Origin: Lewinellaceae bacterium
Lineage (GTDB): Bacteria; Bacteroidota; Bacteroidia; Chitinophagales; Saprospiraceae
Reading direction: 5' to 3'
Length of the DNA stretch: 33,181 nt
Assembly (NCBI GenBank): GCA_947476195.1
Contig: CANJPT010000050.1
Span: 1-33,181, forward strand
Shown here: in pieces, positions 1-8,114 of the stretch
Layout of the letters: every line of letters starts with the position of its first letter
Numbering within the stretch: the first letter of the stretch is position 1
The notes under the pieces: model-generated
What the model saw: the letters and a program-made list of their open reading frames with translations, nothing else
Told to the model about the DNA's origin: nothing
Database searches by the model: none
Program-made: the position numbers and the translations under genes

Positions 1-11
1 GACAGATTCTA

Positions 12-881
12 TTAATATGACCACATATCATGCTCCTTGGCAAACAATTGATTCTTGATCTTATCAGATTCCATCAAAAGATCAAGTCCGCTGTACATGT
101 CCTGCAAACGCAGGTCCTGTACATTGTTTTCTTTTGTGATGTACGATGCGAAGTTTCGCATTTCAAAAATGTCTTCCCAGGTTGTGGTTGCAGAAGTATT
201 TCCACCGTTAGTAATGGCTTTGTGTCGCGCCAGCAGAGGTCTTGCCGCAGGGTAATACACCCAAAAAAGTGGCTTTTCAAATCTAAAATTCCCATCTTCA
301 TCCCGTTCTTCAATAATCGGGGCAATTCCGAGAATCCGGCTGCGTAAGGTGCTGGTTTTGGTATCAAAAAACCAGGACTCTTTGATTCTGAATCGTTTTA
401 CGTCTTCCCAATTGGTTTCGTTCTCCACTACCTTAATCGTTTCTACATAGGTGACCGGATCAAAAGTTATCACGGTATCTCGTCTGTAAAGTGCTGTCCT
501 TACCTGATCTGCAGAAAGGCGTTTTTGAAACTTATCGTCCTCCGTACTGTACACGGAAAGATTGCCGGACAAGGCAGCATCTGATAATATTTTAAATAAG
601 GGTGATTCGGGGGCGGTAAACGGGAGGTTCATTTTTTCGCGAACATCCACTACGCGCCAGATTCGGCGCTCCCATAAAATATCGGCTTCCCGAATGGGTT
701 GATAAGCCAGTACGGCATGCTCGCTGACCACTTCTCGATCCGTGATGTCATCTACGGGTAAGGAAGAGGGTACTTCAATAGGTTCAGGGCCTTGTGCAAA
801 GGCAAAATGGATGGAAAGGAGCATGGCTCCGCCAAGGCAACCCATGAGTCGGGCAGCCCGTGGTGACAACAGTTTTGTCAT
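12..881 (-). CDS. gldN: Gliding motility / type IX secretion protein GldN
   Basis: 289 aa with an N-terminal export signal ending near AFAQG (residue 31). Family knowledge: GldN/PorN is a periplasmic or outer-membrane-associated part of the T9SS GldK-GldN ring, needed for secretion and gliding. The mature protein has the family pattern ADILWERRIWRVVDVREKMN (about 66-85), then PLFKILSDAA and the later FWVYYPAARPLL block; length and order fit GldN. The start is the first ATG before the signal peptide. It is the last complete minus-strand gene at the left edge, 177 bp after the stop of the HAD phosphatase gene, so gldK, gldL and gldM do not lie directly upstream as in the canonical cluster. No clear TAnnTTTG box was seen in the gap. 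Identification is confident; the cause of the separation is not known. Confidence 0.9.
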   Translation of the reverse strand: MTKLLSPRAARLMGCLGGAMLLSIHFAFAQGPEPIEVPSSLPVDDITDREVVSEHAVLAYQPIREADILWERRIWRVVDVREKMNLPFTAPESPLFKILSDAALSGNLSVYSTEDDKFQKRLSADQVRTALYRRDTVITFDPVTYVETIKVVENETNWEDVKRFRIKESWFFDTKTSTLRSRILGIAPIIEERDEDGNFRFEKPLFWVYYPAARPLLARHKAITNGGNTSATTTWEDIFEMRNFASYITKENNVQDLRLQDMYSGLDLLMESDKIKNQLFAKEHDMWSY

Positions 882-1058
882 GTCGGAAAATGTTTAGTAA
901 TGAAAAAATAAAAGAAATCCAGGGCTCTGTTGTACACAGAACCTACCTAAAATACGTTTTTTTCAGCAAATTGATTGCTTTGTGAATGGGTACCGGCTAG
1001 GCGGTTTTACGCAACAGAAACGGGGGGTAGGGGATCGGTATTTTGATTGTTAATAATT

Positions 1059-1592
1059 TTAACAATTAATCCACTGCGCAAATTCCAACAGCGAGTCAAA
1101 TTTATGCTCCAGGTTCATCCTGGAGAGGGCCGCTACCTCCTCGATTTTTCCAAGAATCAACACCGGCCGAATGCCAAGCTTTTGAGCAAATTCCATGTCT
1201 GAAACTGAATCACCCACCATCCAGGCATCCTCCAGATCGATATCGGGAAAATCTGCCAATGCCAGCCAGGCCATGCCCGTGGCAGGTTTTCGGCAGCTGC
1301 AACCTGCCTCAGCCCGGTGTGGACAATAGTAGGCCCGGTCGATACGGCCTCCGTTTATCTGAACAAACGAGTGCATTTTTTGATGAACAGCGTGAAGTTC
1401 AAGTTCCGACATCAAGCCTTTACCAATACCGGCCTGATTGGTGATGACAATAATGCGTCCGAATTTTCCGGCAAGCAAGCGCATAGCTTCGCCCAGTCCA
1501 TCTATTGGGTGAAATTCCCCAGGCGATTTTACGTAATCGCCTGGGGAACGAAGGTTTATCACACCATCTCTGTCCAGGAAAAGTGTCGTCAT
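1059..1592 (-). CDS. gmhB: GmhB-type HAD phosphatase (heptose-bisphosphate phosphatase / histidinol-phosphatase family)
   Basis: 177 aa. HAD motif I is LFLDRDGVIN with D7 as nucleophile and D9 as acid/base. Motif II is ITNQAG (50-55). A zinc site is formed by C90, H92, C98 and C100 (YYCPHRAEAGCSCRKP). K102 and GDSVSD (127-132) supply the later HAD residues. This loop is typical of D-glycero-D-manno-heptose 1,7-bisphosphate 7-phosphatase, which makes ADP-heptose precursors for lipopolysaccharide. The same fold is used by histidinol-phosphate phosphatases, so the substrate is inferred. It follows mrp by 9 bp on the same strand and is probably co-transcribed with it. An 8-bp AT-rich inverted repeat (1046-1053 with 1059-1066) overlaps its stop codon. 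Confidence 0.8.
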   Translation of the reverse strand: MTTLFLDRDGVINLRSPGDYVKSPGEFHPIDGLGEAMRLLAGKFGRIIVITNQAGIGKGLMSELELHAVHQKMHSFVQINGGRIDRAYYCPHRAEAGCSCRKPATGMAWLALADFPDIDLEDAWMVGDSVSDMEFAQKLGIRPVLILGKIEEVAALSRMNLEHKFDSLLEFAQWINC

Positions 1593-1601
1593 GGTTATAA
1601 T

Positions 1602-2654
1602 TTATCCTGCCAAAGCTCCAACTTGACGCAACACATTTTTTGCCACGTCCAAAAAGGCTTCTGCTACAATACTGTTGGGTTGAAGAATAGCAGGCAATCC
1701 AGCATCTCCGCCTTCCCGCACACTTTGAACCAGCGGAATTTGGCCGAGCAACACGGTATTGTTTTCCCGAGCCAGTTTTTTTCCACCACCTTGGCCGAAG
1801 ATAAAGTATCTATTGTCTGGAAGTTCTGCCGGAGTGAACCAGGACATGTTTTCTACCACACCTAAAATCGGGACGTTTATCTGGTCCAATAAAAACATGT
1901 TTACTGCTTTAATTGCATCCGCTATGGCAACGTCCTGGGGGGTGGTGACGATCACCGCGCCTGTGACAGGCACAGTTTGTACGAGTGTGAGCTGTACATC
2001 GCCAGTGCCTGGTGGGAGGTCAACGATGAGAAAATCAAGTTCGGGCCACAATACCTCGCTAACAAACTGCTTGATAATGGCAGCCAAACGAGGCCCACGC
2101 AGCACCACAGCCTGCTCTGGCTCTATGATAAAGCCGATACTGATACAAGGAATACCGTGGCCTTCGAGTGGAATCATTCTGGGTACACCCGTGATGTCGC
2201 GTACTTTAGGACGTTCGCCCAACAGACCGAGCATCGTTGGAATACTGGGACCATACACATCAGCATCAAGCAGACCAACGCGGGCACCCAATTGTTTGAG
2301 TCCAAGGGCCAAATTGACTGCTACGGTGCTTTTACCTACCCCCCCTTTGCCACTTGCAACGGCAATGATATGTTTGATCTGTGGCACAGCACTTGGTGGT
2401 GCGATGCCATCAGTGGCCTTAGCGACAAAATGAGCATTTACCTGTGCTTGTGGAAAAACCTCCGCAATCGCTCCGATACAGGCAAAATTCAGTTCAGCCT
2501 TTCCTTGCATTTGAAGGCTTGGGATCGAAAGCTTAAAATTGACGTTATTCCCTTCAATTATTAGGTCTTGTACCATGTTTGCCGTCACAATGTCACGGCC
2601 GGTTTGTGGATCACGTACCTGGCGAAGGGCGTTTAGTATTTGTTCTTTTTCCAT
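1602..2654 (-). CDS. mrp: Mrp/NBP35-family iron-sulfur cluster carrier ATPase
   Basis: 350 aa when started at the ATG at 2654-2652; the open frame runs further upstream but only into the preceding gene. Residues 1-80 are an MIP18/DUF59-like domain. The P-loop follows at about 101-110 (SGKGGVGKST), then switch motif LLDADVYGPS and LIVDLPPGTGD. Family role: transfer of assembled Fe-S clusters to apoproteins, with ATPase activity, in the cytosol. The C-terminal CxxC found in E. coli Mrp is absent: the VVENMSWFTPAELP segment has no cysteines. The upstream gene ends at 2665, 10 bp away, and gmhB follows after 9 bp, which suggests one transcript. The ATP-binding assignment is very firm; the cluster-binding mode is unclear. 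Confidence 0.92.
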   Translation of the reverse strand: MEKEQILNALRQVRDPQTGRDIVTANMVQDLIIEGNNVNFKLSIPSLQMQGKAELNFACIGAIAEVFPQAQVNAHFVAKATDGIAPPSAVPQIKHIIAVASGKGGVGKSTVAVNLALGLKQLGARVGLLDADVYGPSIPTMLGLLGERPKVRDITGVPRMIPLEGHGIPCISIGFIIEPEQAVVLRGPRLAAIIKQFVSEVLWPELDFLIVDLPPGTGDVQLTLVQTVPVTGAVIVTTPQDVAIADAIKAVNMFLLDQINVPILGVVENMSWFTPAELPDNRYFIFGQGGGKKLARENNTVLLGQIPLVQSVREGGDAGLPAILQPNSIVAEAFLDVAKNVLRQVGALAG

Positions 2655-2664
2655 TAAGGTTGGC

Positions 2665-4350
2665 TTATTTGGTGCATTCTTCAAGCATTTTCGCCAGACG
2701 GACGATATCTTCAGATTTGCGTTTGAACTCATCTTTCGTAGCAGCTTCGACCGCTGCCGGGCAATCGTCGAAATTTTTTCTAATCCCTTTGTTTAGGTCG
2801 AGCGCAAACTTCAATCCATTCAAAGAAATGAATTGTTGCTCTGCTATTTTTTGGATCACAAATTCAGGTGGGTTGGTAACACCATCATTGTCGCCCGCAA
2901 AAGCTAAGTACGCTGCGACCTTGGGTGAATCGTTCAATACTTCGAGAATGGTTTTTCCACCACCGATATTGACACTGTTAGCGGATTTGAAAGCCGAAAC
3001 TTTAAACATGCGGCCATCAAAGGTGAAAGCCGTTAGTTTTGACTTGTTGATTCGAACCACGTTATATTCCGTGCCCAAATCAATTGCGTATCGAACATTA
3101 CCAGTAGAACTGAACAAAAGGCCAGTCATTCGTGGATTTTCCACGAGAAAAAGCACTTTTGTTTCGATACCATCCGTTCCAAATACGGTGCCTTCGTACT
3201 GAACAGAATTAGGCGTCAATGCCAGCGATTTAATTTTGTGATCGTCCTTGCGCTCGTCGCTATCGGATTTATAGGTCACTTCGGCAGCCTTTACATCAGA
3301 AGGAGTTTCACTTGCCTCAAATTTCAGGTGTCGGGTTGTTTTACCCGTGCTTGTGTAGTCTTTGCGCAGGTTCTCGATATCTTCCAAAAGTCGTTTGCCA
3401 TCTTTTGGGTCGTAGTCGTTTACAACCACAGCGTTGGCAAATTCGGTTGCTTTGTCCAGATCTTCCAACCAGAAGTTCAAAAGTGCAAGATTGTACAGAC
3501 ATGCGTACTTAAGTTTTTTTTCTCCTTTTTCTGCAGGATTATACTTCTCTTTTTGATTGCTGAAAAAATCCATCGCTGGTTGTAGCAACAAACGAACCGA
3601 ATCAAGGGGCTTGTCTGCTTTCATGATGGCCATGGCCGTCTTTGTGGTTTTCAAAGCTTGCTGAAAACCAGCATAGTCAGGGTGTTTTTCCGAATCGAGT
3701 ATTTGGAGTTTGAGGGTACCAGATACAGGGGTGTAACCAAATTGCGTATTCAAAAACTCGTAAATCTCTCGGGTGGAAGCCGTGAGGGCATCCTGGTCAT
3801 TCTTGGAAAGGTCATAACCCAAGTTCTTTTTCACATAATTGTTGACTTCGCCAATCGTGCCGAACTCGCGGCTATTGTAGGTACGCTCCCCAAATAACCA
3901 GGTTTTCTCTTGCAACTGCTTGCCATCCTGATTGCGTATTTTCAGGGTTAGGGTATGCTCGTATTTGGCTTCGTAATAATAGGTCTTTGTCTCAATCTCT
4001 TTACCAGCACTGTCTTTAGATTTGGTGGTTTTGGTTTTCGTTTCCCCACCAGCCTGACGATAGTCGCTTAGGTTCAATTCGAGGTTGAAATTCCCACCTT
4101 CTTTGACTTTTTTATATCCGAAGACTTTCAGATTGTCTGTGAAAAATTTCTCTGGCAGTCCAACGGCCTGCAGGTCTTGGGGATTGGCAGAAAGAATGGC
4201 GCTATAAGATTGGTAGTCTGACTGGAGTGGTTTGCGTGGCAAACGCGTGTAATTAACGGTGACTGCTTCGGCGTCCAGGTCAACCTTTTGAGCAAATAAT
4301 GGCAGGGACAATACAAGGGCAACCAGCGTGGTAAATAATTTACGATTCAT
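2665..4350 (-). CDS. Secreted or periplasmic protein of unknown function with TPR-like helical segment
   Basis: 561 aa. A signal peptide is clear: MNRKLFTTLVALVLSLPLFA followed by Q. Residues about 20-200 hold a Lys/Thr-rich domain with a TKTKTTKSKDS stretch. Residues about 215-345 look helical and TPR-like (KYACLYNLALLNFWLEDLDKATEFANAVV), and the last 200 residues are mixed alpha/beta (VRYAIDLGTEYNVVRINKS). No catalytic motif is recognised. It is the first gene of a probable unit with mrp and gmhB (10-bp and 9-bp gaps). A TAnnTTTG-type box, read TACATTTG on the minus strand at 4394-4401, lies 44 bp upstream of the ATG. Function is unknown; export and repeat character are read from sequence. 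Confidence 0.8.
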   Translation of the reverse strand: MNRKLFTTLVALVLSLPLFAQKVDLDAEAVTVNYTRLPRKPLQSDYQSYSAILSANPQDLQAVGLPEKFFTDNLKVFGYKKVKEGGNFNLELNLSDYRQAGGETKTKTTKSKDSAGKEIETKTYYYEAKYEHTLTLKIRNQDGKQLQEKTWLFGERTYNSREFGTIGEVNNYVKKNLGYDLSKNDQDALTASTREIYEFLNTQFGYTPVSGTLKLQILDSEKHPDYAGFQQALKTTKTAMAIMKADKPLDSVRLLLQPAMDFFSNQKEKYNPAEKGEKKLKYACLYNLALLNFWLEDLDKATEFANAVVVNDYDPKDGKRLLEDIENLRKDYTSTGKTTRHLKFEASETPSDVKAAEVTYKSDSDERKDDHKIKSLALTPNSVQYEGTVFGTDGIETKVLFLVENPRMTGLLFSSTGNVRYAIDLGTEYNVVRINKSKLTAFTFDGRMFKVSAFKSANSVNIGGGKTILEVLNDSPKVAAYLAFAGDNDGVTNPPEFVIQKIAEQQFISLNGLKFALDLNKGIRKNFDDCPAAVEAATKDEFKRKSEDIVRLAKMLEECTK

Positions 4351-4393
4351 TTGAAAAGGGTGAAAATTGATTGAGTTGAATGTTTAATTTGGA

Positions 4394-4401
4394 CAAATGT
4401 A
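4394..4401 (-). promoter_or_regulatory. Candidate Bacteroidota -7 promoter box (TACATTTG)
   Basis: Minus-strand TACATTTG fits the TAnnTTTG consensus and lies 44 bp before the ATG of the 4350-2665 gene and just after the stop of the CoA-transferase gene. No TTG at the usual -33 distance was seen. It would drive the TPR-like gene, mrp and gmhB. Confidence 0.4.
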
Positions 4402-4405
4402 TTAA

Positions 4406-5485
4406 TTATTGAATTCGGAAAGCGACAGTCTGCATGCGTTTGGTCATCGTCCCATCTGCCATTTTCTCTTCCAGGATCATTTCTTTTGCGGCTGGTAATT
4501 CAAATACAGCTTTTATATCGCGAATACGGGCAGCTGGAACTCCGGCGGCATGAAATTGTGTCATTGCGTCATGTAAGGTCATTTGTACAATCCTTTCAGC
4601 CAGCAAAACATTTAAAGATTCGCGATTCTGAACCCTGGCCGTATTGGTTTTAAAATTAGCATTTAGCAATAATACATTTAAGCTCAAAACACCGCAAAGA
4701 TGAGAAAACTGTCGCTCTGTACCTACTGCAAGCAAGAGTGTTTGTCCGTCAGCACAAAGAAAAGTGTCGCCATAGGGGGCAATGTTCGGATGCTTGGTTC
4801 CCATACGTTGTGGGATATTCCCGTTCATCAGATAATTACTGGCCTGGTTGGCGAGGGAGGCAAGTGCTGATTCCAACAGTGAGCTGCTTACAAGACTTCC
4901 TTTTCCGGTTCGTTCGCGTTGCAACAGCGCGATCAGAATCGCCTCTTTGAGTTGATGCGCGGCCAAAATATCGATCAGTGCAACGGGTAATTTTACCGGC
5001 GGACGGTCTGCTTCTCCGTTCATATAGAGAAAACCAGCTTCGGCTTGCAATACCGCGTCAAAAGCCGGCGTTTCATCTTCCGGATCGGCGTAAGAATTGA
5101 GTTGGGCATAGATCAGGCCTGGATTTTCAAGACGTAAGGTTTCTGGATCAAAACCCATTTTTTGGGCCGATGATGGTTTGAAATTGGAAATTAAAACATC
5201 TGCTGTGACCGCAATCTTAAACGCCAAGTCCTGGTCTTCCGGATCTTTGAGATCTAAAAATAAGTGCTTTTTGCCCCAGTTTACACAGCACCAATAGGCA
5301 GAGATAGGAGACTTGGGGTCTTCAGAAACCTGTTTCCAACCCCTGGTTACATCCCCGCCCGTAGTCTTGTTTTCAATTTTAATTACTTCAGCACCCAGTT
5401 CAGCAAAGAACATTCCAACCGCAGGTCCTGCTAAAACACTGGCAAATTCAACTACTTTTAGGCCCTTAAAAATTTTATCTTGCAT
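4406..5485 (-). CDS. Class III CoA-transferase (CaiB/BaiF family)
   Basis: 359 aa, close to the usual 380-400. The N-terminus VVEFASVLAGPAVGMFFAEL, then GAEVIKIE (31-38) and LISNFKPSSAQKMG (98-111), are typical of the family. The likely catalytic aspartate, which forms the aspartyl-CoA mixed anhydride, is D172 in ALIDILAAHQ. It is followed by the family signature ALLQRERTGKGSLV. Family reaction: reversible transfer of CoA between carboxylic acids; the substrate pair cannot be told from sequence. It is transcribed divergently from the NAD(P)HX repair gene with 61 bp between the starts. Start is the ATG at 5485-5483, directly before the first conserved strand. Confidence 0.88.
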   Translation of the reverse strand: MQDKIFKGLKVVEFASVLAGPAVGMFFAELGAEVIKIENKTTGGDVTRGWKQVSEDPKSPISAYWCCVNWGKKHLFLDLKDPEDQDLAFKIAVTADVLISNFKPSSAQKMGFDPETLRLENPGLIYAQLNSYADPEDETPAFDAVLQAEAGFLYMNGEADRPPVKLPVALIDILAAHQLKEAILIALLQRERTGKGSLVSSSLLESALASLANQASNYLMNGNIPQRMGTKHPNIAPYGDTFLCADGQTLLLAVGTERQFSHLCGVLSLNVLLLNANFKTNTARVQNRESLNVLLAERIVQMTLHDAMTQFHAAGVPAARIRDIKAVFELPAAKEMILEEKMADGTMTKRMQTVAFRIQ

Positions 5486-5519
5486 GGTATAAACCGAAAT
5501 ATTTTGGCGAAAAATTGCC

Positions 5520-5532
5520 GGAACAGCGTTCC
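5520..5532. promoter_or_regulatory. Small palindrome in a divergent promoter region
   Basis: GGAAC-AGC-GTTCC is a perfect 5-bp inverted repeat with a 3-bp centre, located 15 bp before the NAD(P)HX gene ATG and 35 bp before the CoA-transferase ATG. It could be a regulator site or chance; no -7 box was found here. Confidence 0.2.
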
Positions 5533-5546
5533 AGCTTGCGATAATT

Positions 5547-7055
5547 ATGAAGATTTATGCTGCTTTACAAACCCGTCTATGGGATGCTTATTCCATTCAA
5601 AACGAGCCGATAACCTCGGTGGATCTGATGAGTCGGGCCGCCTTACGTTTCACTGATTGGTTCTTGCAAACTTACCCGAATCATGAGCTTCGGGTCCTGA
5701 TTTTTTGTGGGACTGGCAATAACGGTGGTGATGGTGTGGCGGTAGCCCGACTATTGGATTGGCTAGGTTACAGCGCAAAGGTAGTGGTGTGTGATTTTGC
5801 AGTGAAACATAGCGCTGATTTTGACGCACAAATGGCACTATTGTCGCAACACCAAAATATCGACGTTGATTGGCTCAAAAACACTCAGAAATGGCCTCTT
5901 GTAGCGCCAGATCTACTCATGGTGGACGCACTTTTTGGTTCTGGTCTGAATCGCCCCCTCGAGGGTGAATGGGCGCAAGTAGTAGATTATCTCAATCTTT
6001 TGCCGAATGAAAAAGTTGCCATAGATCTGCCAAGTGGGCTATTTACAGATATCCATACGCCCGGGAATGCGGTGGTCTGTGTCCACAAAACCTTTAGTTT
6101 TGAACGGCCTAAGCTTGCATTTTTCTTTCCTGAAAATGCTTCCAGGGTAGGGGAGTGGGTATTCGGAAGTATTGGATTAGACCCTGATTTTGAACTAAAG
6201 ACAGAGACAAAATTTCATTTTTTAAGCAAAAAGGATGCTGCGGCGTTGTATCGGCCGCGCAAAAAATTTAGTCATAAAGGGAGTTTCGGCCATGCCTTGC
6301 TGGTCGCAGGAAGTTTTGGCAAAATGGGGGCGACTATATTGGCGGCACAGGCTTGTTTGAGATCTGGGGTAGGTTTGCTGACGGTTCATACCCCGCGCTC
6401 CGGCAATATTATCCTTCAAAGTGCTGTGCCGGAAGCAATGGTCAGTCCAGATCAGCGGGCTAAATATTGGACTGAAGTGCCTGATATAAATGGATATTCA
6501 AGTATCGGCGTAGGCCCTGGAATCGGCAAAGAACCAGAAACAGCAAAAGCATTACAAACACTTTTGGAGACGTATGACCTACCATTGGTCCTGGATGCCG
6601 ATGGGCTCAATTTGCTTTCAGAAAATCCGGGTTGGTGGTCCTATATACCTAAGGGTTCCATCCTGACCCCGCATCCCAAAGAGTTTGAACGGCTTTTTGG
6701 AAAATCTGAAAATGACTTTAAACGGAATGAGCTACAACGGAAAAAAGCACAGGAATACGGTGTACTAATCATCCTAAAAGGCGCAAATACCGCCATCGCC
6801 TGCCCTGATGGGGAATGCTGGTTCAATTCAACAGGTAATCCTGGAATGGCCACAGGCGGTTCCGGGGATGTATTGACAGGTATCCTTACTGGTTTACTTG
6901 CTCAGGGTTATCCGCCTAAAGCTTCGGCTTTGCTTGGGGTATATCTACATGGATCGGCTGGAGACATGGCTGCCAAAGCGGGAAGCCAGGAAGCTTTGAT
7001 CGCAGGGGATATCGTGAATGATCTAGGACTGGCCTGGTTAGCCCTTATGGTTTAA
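5547..7055 (+). CDS. nnrD: Bifunctional NAD(P)H-hydrate epimerase / ADP-dependent NAD(P)H-hydrate dehydratase
   Basis: 502 aa, the normal size of the fused YjeF protein. The N-terminal epimerase half (about 1-210) carries GTGNNGGDGVAVARLL (55-70) and VDALFGSGLNRPLEG. The C-terminal ribokinase-like dehydratase half (about 225-502) carries GVGPGIG, LVLDADGLNLL, LTPHPKEFERL, ILKGANTAIA and the anion-hole/catalytic loop ATGGSGDVLTG with catalytic D441. Role: repair of hydrated NADH and NADPH. The epimerase interconverts the R and S forms and the dehydratase restores the coenzyme using ADP. The start ATG immediately precedes the conserved N-terminal helix. Its TAA overlaps the TAA of the convergent acyl-CoA reductase gene. 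Confidence 0.95.
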   Translation: MKIYAALQTRLWDAYSIQNEPITSVDLMSRAALRFTDWFLQTYPNHELRVLIFCGTGNNGGDGVAVARLLDWLGYSAKVVVCDFAVKHSADFDAQMALLSQHQNIDVDWLKNTQKWPLVAPDLLMVDALFGSGLNRPLEGEWAQVVDYLNLLPNEKVAIDLPSGLFTDIHTPGNAVVCVHKTFSFERPKLAFFFPENASRVGEWVFGSIGLDPDFELKTETKFHFLSKKDAAALYRPRKKFSHKGSFGHALLVAGSFGKMGATILAAQACLRSGVGLLTVHTPRSGNIILQSAVPEAMVSPDQRAKYWTEVPDINGYSSIGVGPGIGKEPETAKALQTLLETYDLPLVLDADGLNLLSENPGWWSYIPKGSILTPHPKEFERLFGKSENDFKRNELQRKKAQEYGVLIILKGANTAIACPDGECWFNSTGNPGMATGGSGDVLTGILTGLLAQGYPPKASALLGVYLHGSAGDMAAKAGSQEALIAGDIVNDLGLAWLALMV

Positions 7056-8083
7056 ACAGCGGTCAAAAACTGCATCACATCCACCCCATCCGGGTAGTCA
7101 TTCAAGGTAGGCTTTTGACTCTCTCCAAATGGTAAAACGGTAAATCCATTGACCTTGATTTTACCCACAACGCATTGGATTTCCTCGCGTTTATCAGACA
7201 GCATAGCGTCGAGGTCCTGCAATTCATGATAGTATTCATAGTTGACGGATGCGATCCGGGCATGCAACGCAGTGTCTTCTTTTAGGAGTAGGCAACCATT
7301 GTTCTTATGGGCCAACCCGTTCATGATATACAGGGTGAAATTGTAGTCGAAATTATTTTTGTATTTGTCGTGGTGGATGATTTCGCGGTACTCGTGCAGC
7401 GCTTCGAGTAGCGTGTCAAAGTTATATCCATGGGGGACATATAGCTTACTGACATTGCGGCAACCCAACCCGAAGTAAGAAAAAATATCCTCGCCCAGCG
7501 TGTAGAGTTCTTCGGTCGTTTCCATACCACTCAATACGGCCACAGCATTTCGATTTCGACGGATGATGTGTGGGTATTTGCCAAAATATTCCTCGAAATA
7601 TCGGGCGGTATTGTTGCTGCCGGTGGCAATTACCCTATCCATTCCTTTGAGATATTCCCCTTCTCCTACAAATTCGGTGTATGCCTGGGATTCAGGTGCC
7701 CATTCGCCCATTTTTTTTATAAGCAATGGGAGTAGCCGTTTGTCTTTGTCGCTGAGTTTGACCTTCGCCCGAAAGCCCGCAGCGAATACGCAGAGCCAAT
7801 CATGAAAACCAACGAGTGGAATATTGCCCGCCATGATCAGACCGACCGTTTTTTCTGGAAAATCGGCGCTTGAAATAGGGTATGGTGCTGTCCACACCTC
7901 CAGTTTTTCCTTGTCCAAAAATGCATGGGCAATGGCAGTTAGCGCTTTTCGGGTATTCTCTTCGGTGAACCACTTGTTTTCGTGGTATGATTGTTGGATG
8001 GCCTGATCGAGATCTTCGTCGCCGCCGGAATTTATATAATGGCCGAGTTCGGCGAGGAGATCAATGCGTTGTTGGAGATTCAC
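7052..8083 (-). CDS. LuxC-type acyl-CoA reductase (fatty aldehyde forming)
   Basis: 343 aa, shorter than the roughly 480 aa of Vibrio LuxC but similar to the compact Bacteroidota type. Visible motifs are GLIMAGNIPLVGFHDWLCVF (81-100), VIATGSNNTARYFEEYF (151-167) and the catalytic thiol region SYFGLGCRNVSKLYVP with C208. Family reaction: NADPH-dependent reduction of an acyl thioester to an aldehyde through a thioester on cysteine. No luxA, luxB, luxD or luxE lies nearby, so bioluminescence is not implied. The start codon is GTG (8083-8081), preceded at 21 bp by a good TACCTTTG box. Its stop overlaps the stop of the convergent NAD(P)HX gene. The physiological acyl substrate is unknown. Confidence 0.85.
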   Translation of the reverse strand: MNLQQRIDLLAELGHYINSGGDEDLDQAIQQSYHENKWFTEENTRKALTAIAHAFLDKEKLEVWTAPYPISSADFPEKTVGLIMAGNIPLVGFHDWLCVFAAGFRAKVKLSDKDKRLLPLLIKKMGEWAPESQAYTEFVGEGEYLKGMDRVIATGSNNTARYFEEYFGKYPHIIRRNRNAVAVLSGMETTEELYTLGEDIFSYFGLGCRNVSKLYVPHGYNFDTLLEALHEYREIIHHDKYKNNFDYNFTLYIMNGLAHKNNGCLLLKEDTALHARIASVNYEYYHELQDLDAMLSDKREEIQCVVGKIKVNGFTVLPFGESQKPTLNDYPDGVDVMQFLTAV

Positions 8084-8102
8084 GGAGATATAATTTTGAA
8101 TC

Positions 8103-8114
8103 GCAAAGGTAGCG
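8103..8114 (-). promoter_or_regulatory. Promoter -7 box upstream of acyl-CoA reductase gene
   Basis: The minus strand reads CGCTACCTTTGC, containing TACCTTTG (TAnnTTTG). The same 12-mer occurs on the plus strand at 18691-18702 before the TsaC gene, which supports it as a promoter core. It lies 21 bp before the GTG start. Confidence 0.55.

Noticed and set aside
1038-1046. TATTTTGA as a -7 box near gldN
   Set aside because: It is on the plus strand, away from a plus-strand gene, and lacks the TTTG at the required position.
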